From Aquila chrysaetos chrysaetos (lineage: Eukaryota > Chordata > Aves > Accipitriformes > Accipitridae): 64,000 bases of DNA. Below the pieces are notes generated by a model. That model was not told the DNA's origin, made no database searches, and saw only the letters and a list, made by a program, of their open reading frames with translations. The position numbers and the translations under genes were made by a program. Positions 62,251-64,000 of the stretch are shown in pieces. How positions within the stretch are numbered: the stretch's first letter is position 1; each line of letters begins with the position of its first letter. The DNA lies in assembly GCF_900496995.4 (NCBI RefSeq), contig NC_044019.1:7227501-7291500 (forward strand), written 5' to 3'.

Positions 62251-62729
62251 ACAGTGGGATTGTGCCATGTCCCTCTGTTTCCACAACACCTCTTCCCACC
62301 TCATTACCTGGCATGAAGAAAAGAGGAGACTGCTTAGAAAACCCAGGAAGACTTGTGGACCCAGGGTTTCACACTCCCACCTCTACTGTGCAGGTGTCAC
62401 ACAGGAAGGTCATTTATGAGCCAAAAACTGAGACTTTGACCTCTGCGGGATGTAAACACGTTTGAAACTTGTATCCAATTTTTTCACTGTTTAAATACTG
62501 GAACTCTCTAGAGGCTGCAGACCACAGAGATCTGTATCAGTGCAGACTATGCCAACCCCTAATATAACTGTGATGTATCCTGCTCTGTGATTGCACCCGT
62601 CTGGCTTTGGCAGCCACATATGCTGGTTAATACAAATAACACCGAACAGTTTTTGCAAACATTAATAAAGCCACTCACCATGCCAGGAGACAAGTAGGTA
62701 TCATTATTAATTAGGCTGTTTATCGTTTA

Positions 62730-62985
62730 TATTGTGGTAGGACCCAGAGGCCCCGGGTCAGGGATGTGGGTCTCATTGCACAGTAACTGATAGCTCAAAT
62801 GCAATCACTACCCAAAGGCCCTGCAGTTCAAGATGAGTAGAGATACTAGCTGCATGCAGAGACCAAAGAGGTGCCTTGCAGGATAACCACAGGCCAAATT
62901 CTCATTGATTTACTCTTCTGGAAACTGAAGCACATAGGTAGCAAGTCTGTGGCCAGATGTTAGTGCAGAATACAGCCCCGAGACC
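62730..62985 (+). repeat. Ancient amniote SINE-like remnant
   Basis: The start (tattgtggtaggacccagaggcccc...) and the tail (ctggaaactgaagcacataggtagcaagtctgtggccaga) resemble an old interspersed element common in turtles, crocodilians and birds. Its MIR/CORE-SINE-like tail reads 'ggggaaactgaggcacag...'. The match is from memory and the middle is poorly preserved. Confidence 0.42.
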
Positions 62986-63324
62986 CTGCCCGTCAGCCTC
63001 GCTGATAGCCAAGTCTGGTGGCACTTCAGCCTTGTCTCAGTGTCTTTGCTGCTTTGTACTAGAGGACTGGAAATGTGGTTTCCATTCCCAGTTTAAGACT
63101 TCTGAGGCTGTTCTCTGTGCCTGTAAAGCAGGAAGCTAATGCGGTTTCCTGTCTCACAGGTGTGCAGCATGTTTTACCCCACACAGTGGGACTTGCAAGT
63201 TAGGAACTTGATTGGAAGGAGCTGGAGACCTTCCAAGCACTGTTATTACATTAATATGTCACATTCATAAAGCAGCCTATCTCCCATCCCTTGAGGTGTT
63301 CAGCATACCTGGCTGAGAGTGGGG

Positions 63325-63390
63325 CTAAAGGGCTCCTCCGAACTCACACAGCAGGCCTGTGGCAGGGTCAGGAACACCGCGAAGGCAGCC
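63325..63390 (+). repeat. MIR-like SINE tail fragment
   Basis: The string 'aactcacacagcaggcctgtggcagggtcagga' resembles the conserved tail of MIR-type SINEs (gtcacacagc...gtggcagagccagga). It is a short fragment; chance similarity cannot be excluded. Confidence 0.35.
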
Positions 63391-64000
63391 GTGAAGATGA
63401 CTCACACCTATGACAGTTCAAGCTGCAACACAAGTGTGGGGCTTTGCTGCAAAAGATGCACAGGCAGTGCAGGGAAAAGTCTACTGAGCAAGGATTTATG
63501 GCACATCCAGAAATCTTGAGGCATGACTCAGGCCTTGCCTTATCTTAGGAGGATGCACGTTGCCTGTTTTAGCCAGGGAGGGCAGAGCACAGTGTCAGCC
63601 CCTTCCCCACCACTGTTACCCACCTGGCACCAGCACTGTGCTAGGACAGGTCCCAAGTGCATTGTGGCTCGGGGTGCTTTTGTAGGCTTGCGTACAGCCT
63701 GGGGATGCCGTCTGTGATTTGCATGACCAGGTTTATGCAACTTCTCAGCTCTGTACACGCTGGCAGCGTTAGCCCTGCTGACTCAAGCAATATTTCAACA
63801 TGAGGACAATCCTGGGTGGAGAGAAGAAAACAAAGCAAACCAGCCGTTCCCCGGGGCTGAGCTAGCAAAGGGTGGCAAGGAGATAGTGATAGGACAAGGG
63901 CAAGTGAGTCAGGCTGCATGGGCCAGCAGGCACAGGCGCATATGAGGACCTGCTCCCTCCCTCCTGCTCGGCTGCCGGCTGGCCGTGCTGCCGACAGCCC

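Larger units (their letters stand above)
62470..64000. other. Right edge, non-coding with old SINE scraps
   Basis: No gene is recognised. GC rises in the last 60 bases, which may approach a GC-rich element beyond the window, but too little is visible to name it. Confidence 0.55.

Noticed and set aside
62001..62465. 154-codon plus-strand frame
   Set aside because: About half of it overlaps an inverted CR1 3' region; the translation is not a known protein.
1..64000. CRISPR arrays, tRNA or rRNA genes, bacterial operons
   Set aside because: No regularly spaced direct repeats, no cloverleaf with CCA-type arms that I could find, and the gene structure is eukaryotic.
63940..64000. GC-rich right edge as start of FOXO6 or another CpG island
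   Set aside because: Only about 60 bases are visible with no frame or motif that identifies a gene.

Overview
This window looks like single-copy vertebrate nuclear DNA, most likely from a bird. Three things point that way: split genes with GT-AG introns and a CpG-island promoter, several decayed CR1-type LINE fragments, and a solo LTR of a kind I associate with neoavian genomes. Base composition is moderate (AT-rich intergenic DNA) apart from one GC-rich island at about 6.74-7.79 kb. The species assignment is inference; no bacterial, phage or organellar content is visible.

The only protein-coding gene I can support is endothelin-2 (EDN2), on the + strand. It has five coding exons (7591-7654, 8036-8168, 9331-9450, 10265-10369, 11163-11274) that join to an uninterrupted 177-residue preproendothelin. 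In order the protein carries a signal peptide, a short pro-segment ending in a dibasic KR, the 21-residue endothelin with its four cysteines and C-terminal Trp, the big-endothelin tail with a basic processing site, a second endothelin-like cysteine cluster, and a basic C-terminus. Upstream lies a classic core promoter (GC box, CRE-like site, TATA box) inside a CpG island with three copies of an 8-bp palindrome. Downstream is a roughly 1.9-2.1 kb 3' UTR with an AU-rich element between two good poly(A) signals.

Region by region: 1-6.7 kb is non-coding upstream DNA. 6.7-13.35 kb is the EDN2 transcription unit and promoter, with an old CR1 3' end in intron 4. 13.35-21.8 kb is non-coding. 21823-22418 is a solo LTR with a perfect 5-bp target duplication. 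22.4-36.4 kb is non-coding, with homopolymer tracts, a perfect 15-bp inverted repeat and an octamer/dyad cluster. A CR1 ORF2 relic lies at about 36.5-37.0 kb and a second at about 41.3-41.8 kb. 42-61.9 kb is non-coding, with a few possible old SINE/MIR-like scraps and an unresolved repeat-like block near 47 kb. An inverted CR1 3' region lies at about 61.9-62.25 kb, with SINE-like remnants at 62.7-63.4 kb.

In mammals EDN2 lies between HIVEP3 and FOXO6. I found no exon of either, so the 50 kb downstream of EDN2 is best read as a regulatory or gene-poor interval. I did not find an undescribed biological system. The most checkable leads are the palindrome cluster in the promoter, the ARE bracketed by alternative poly(A) sites, the 24.35 kb inverted repeat, and two short open frames with unusual properties.
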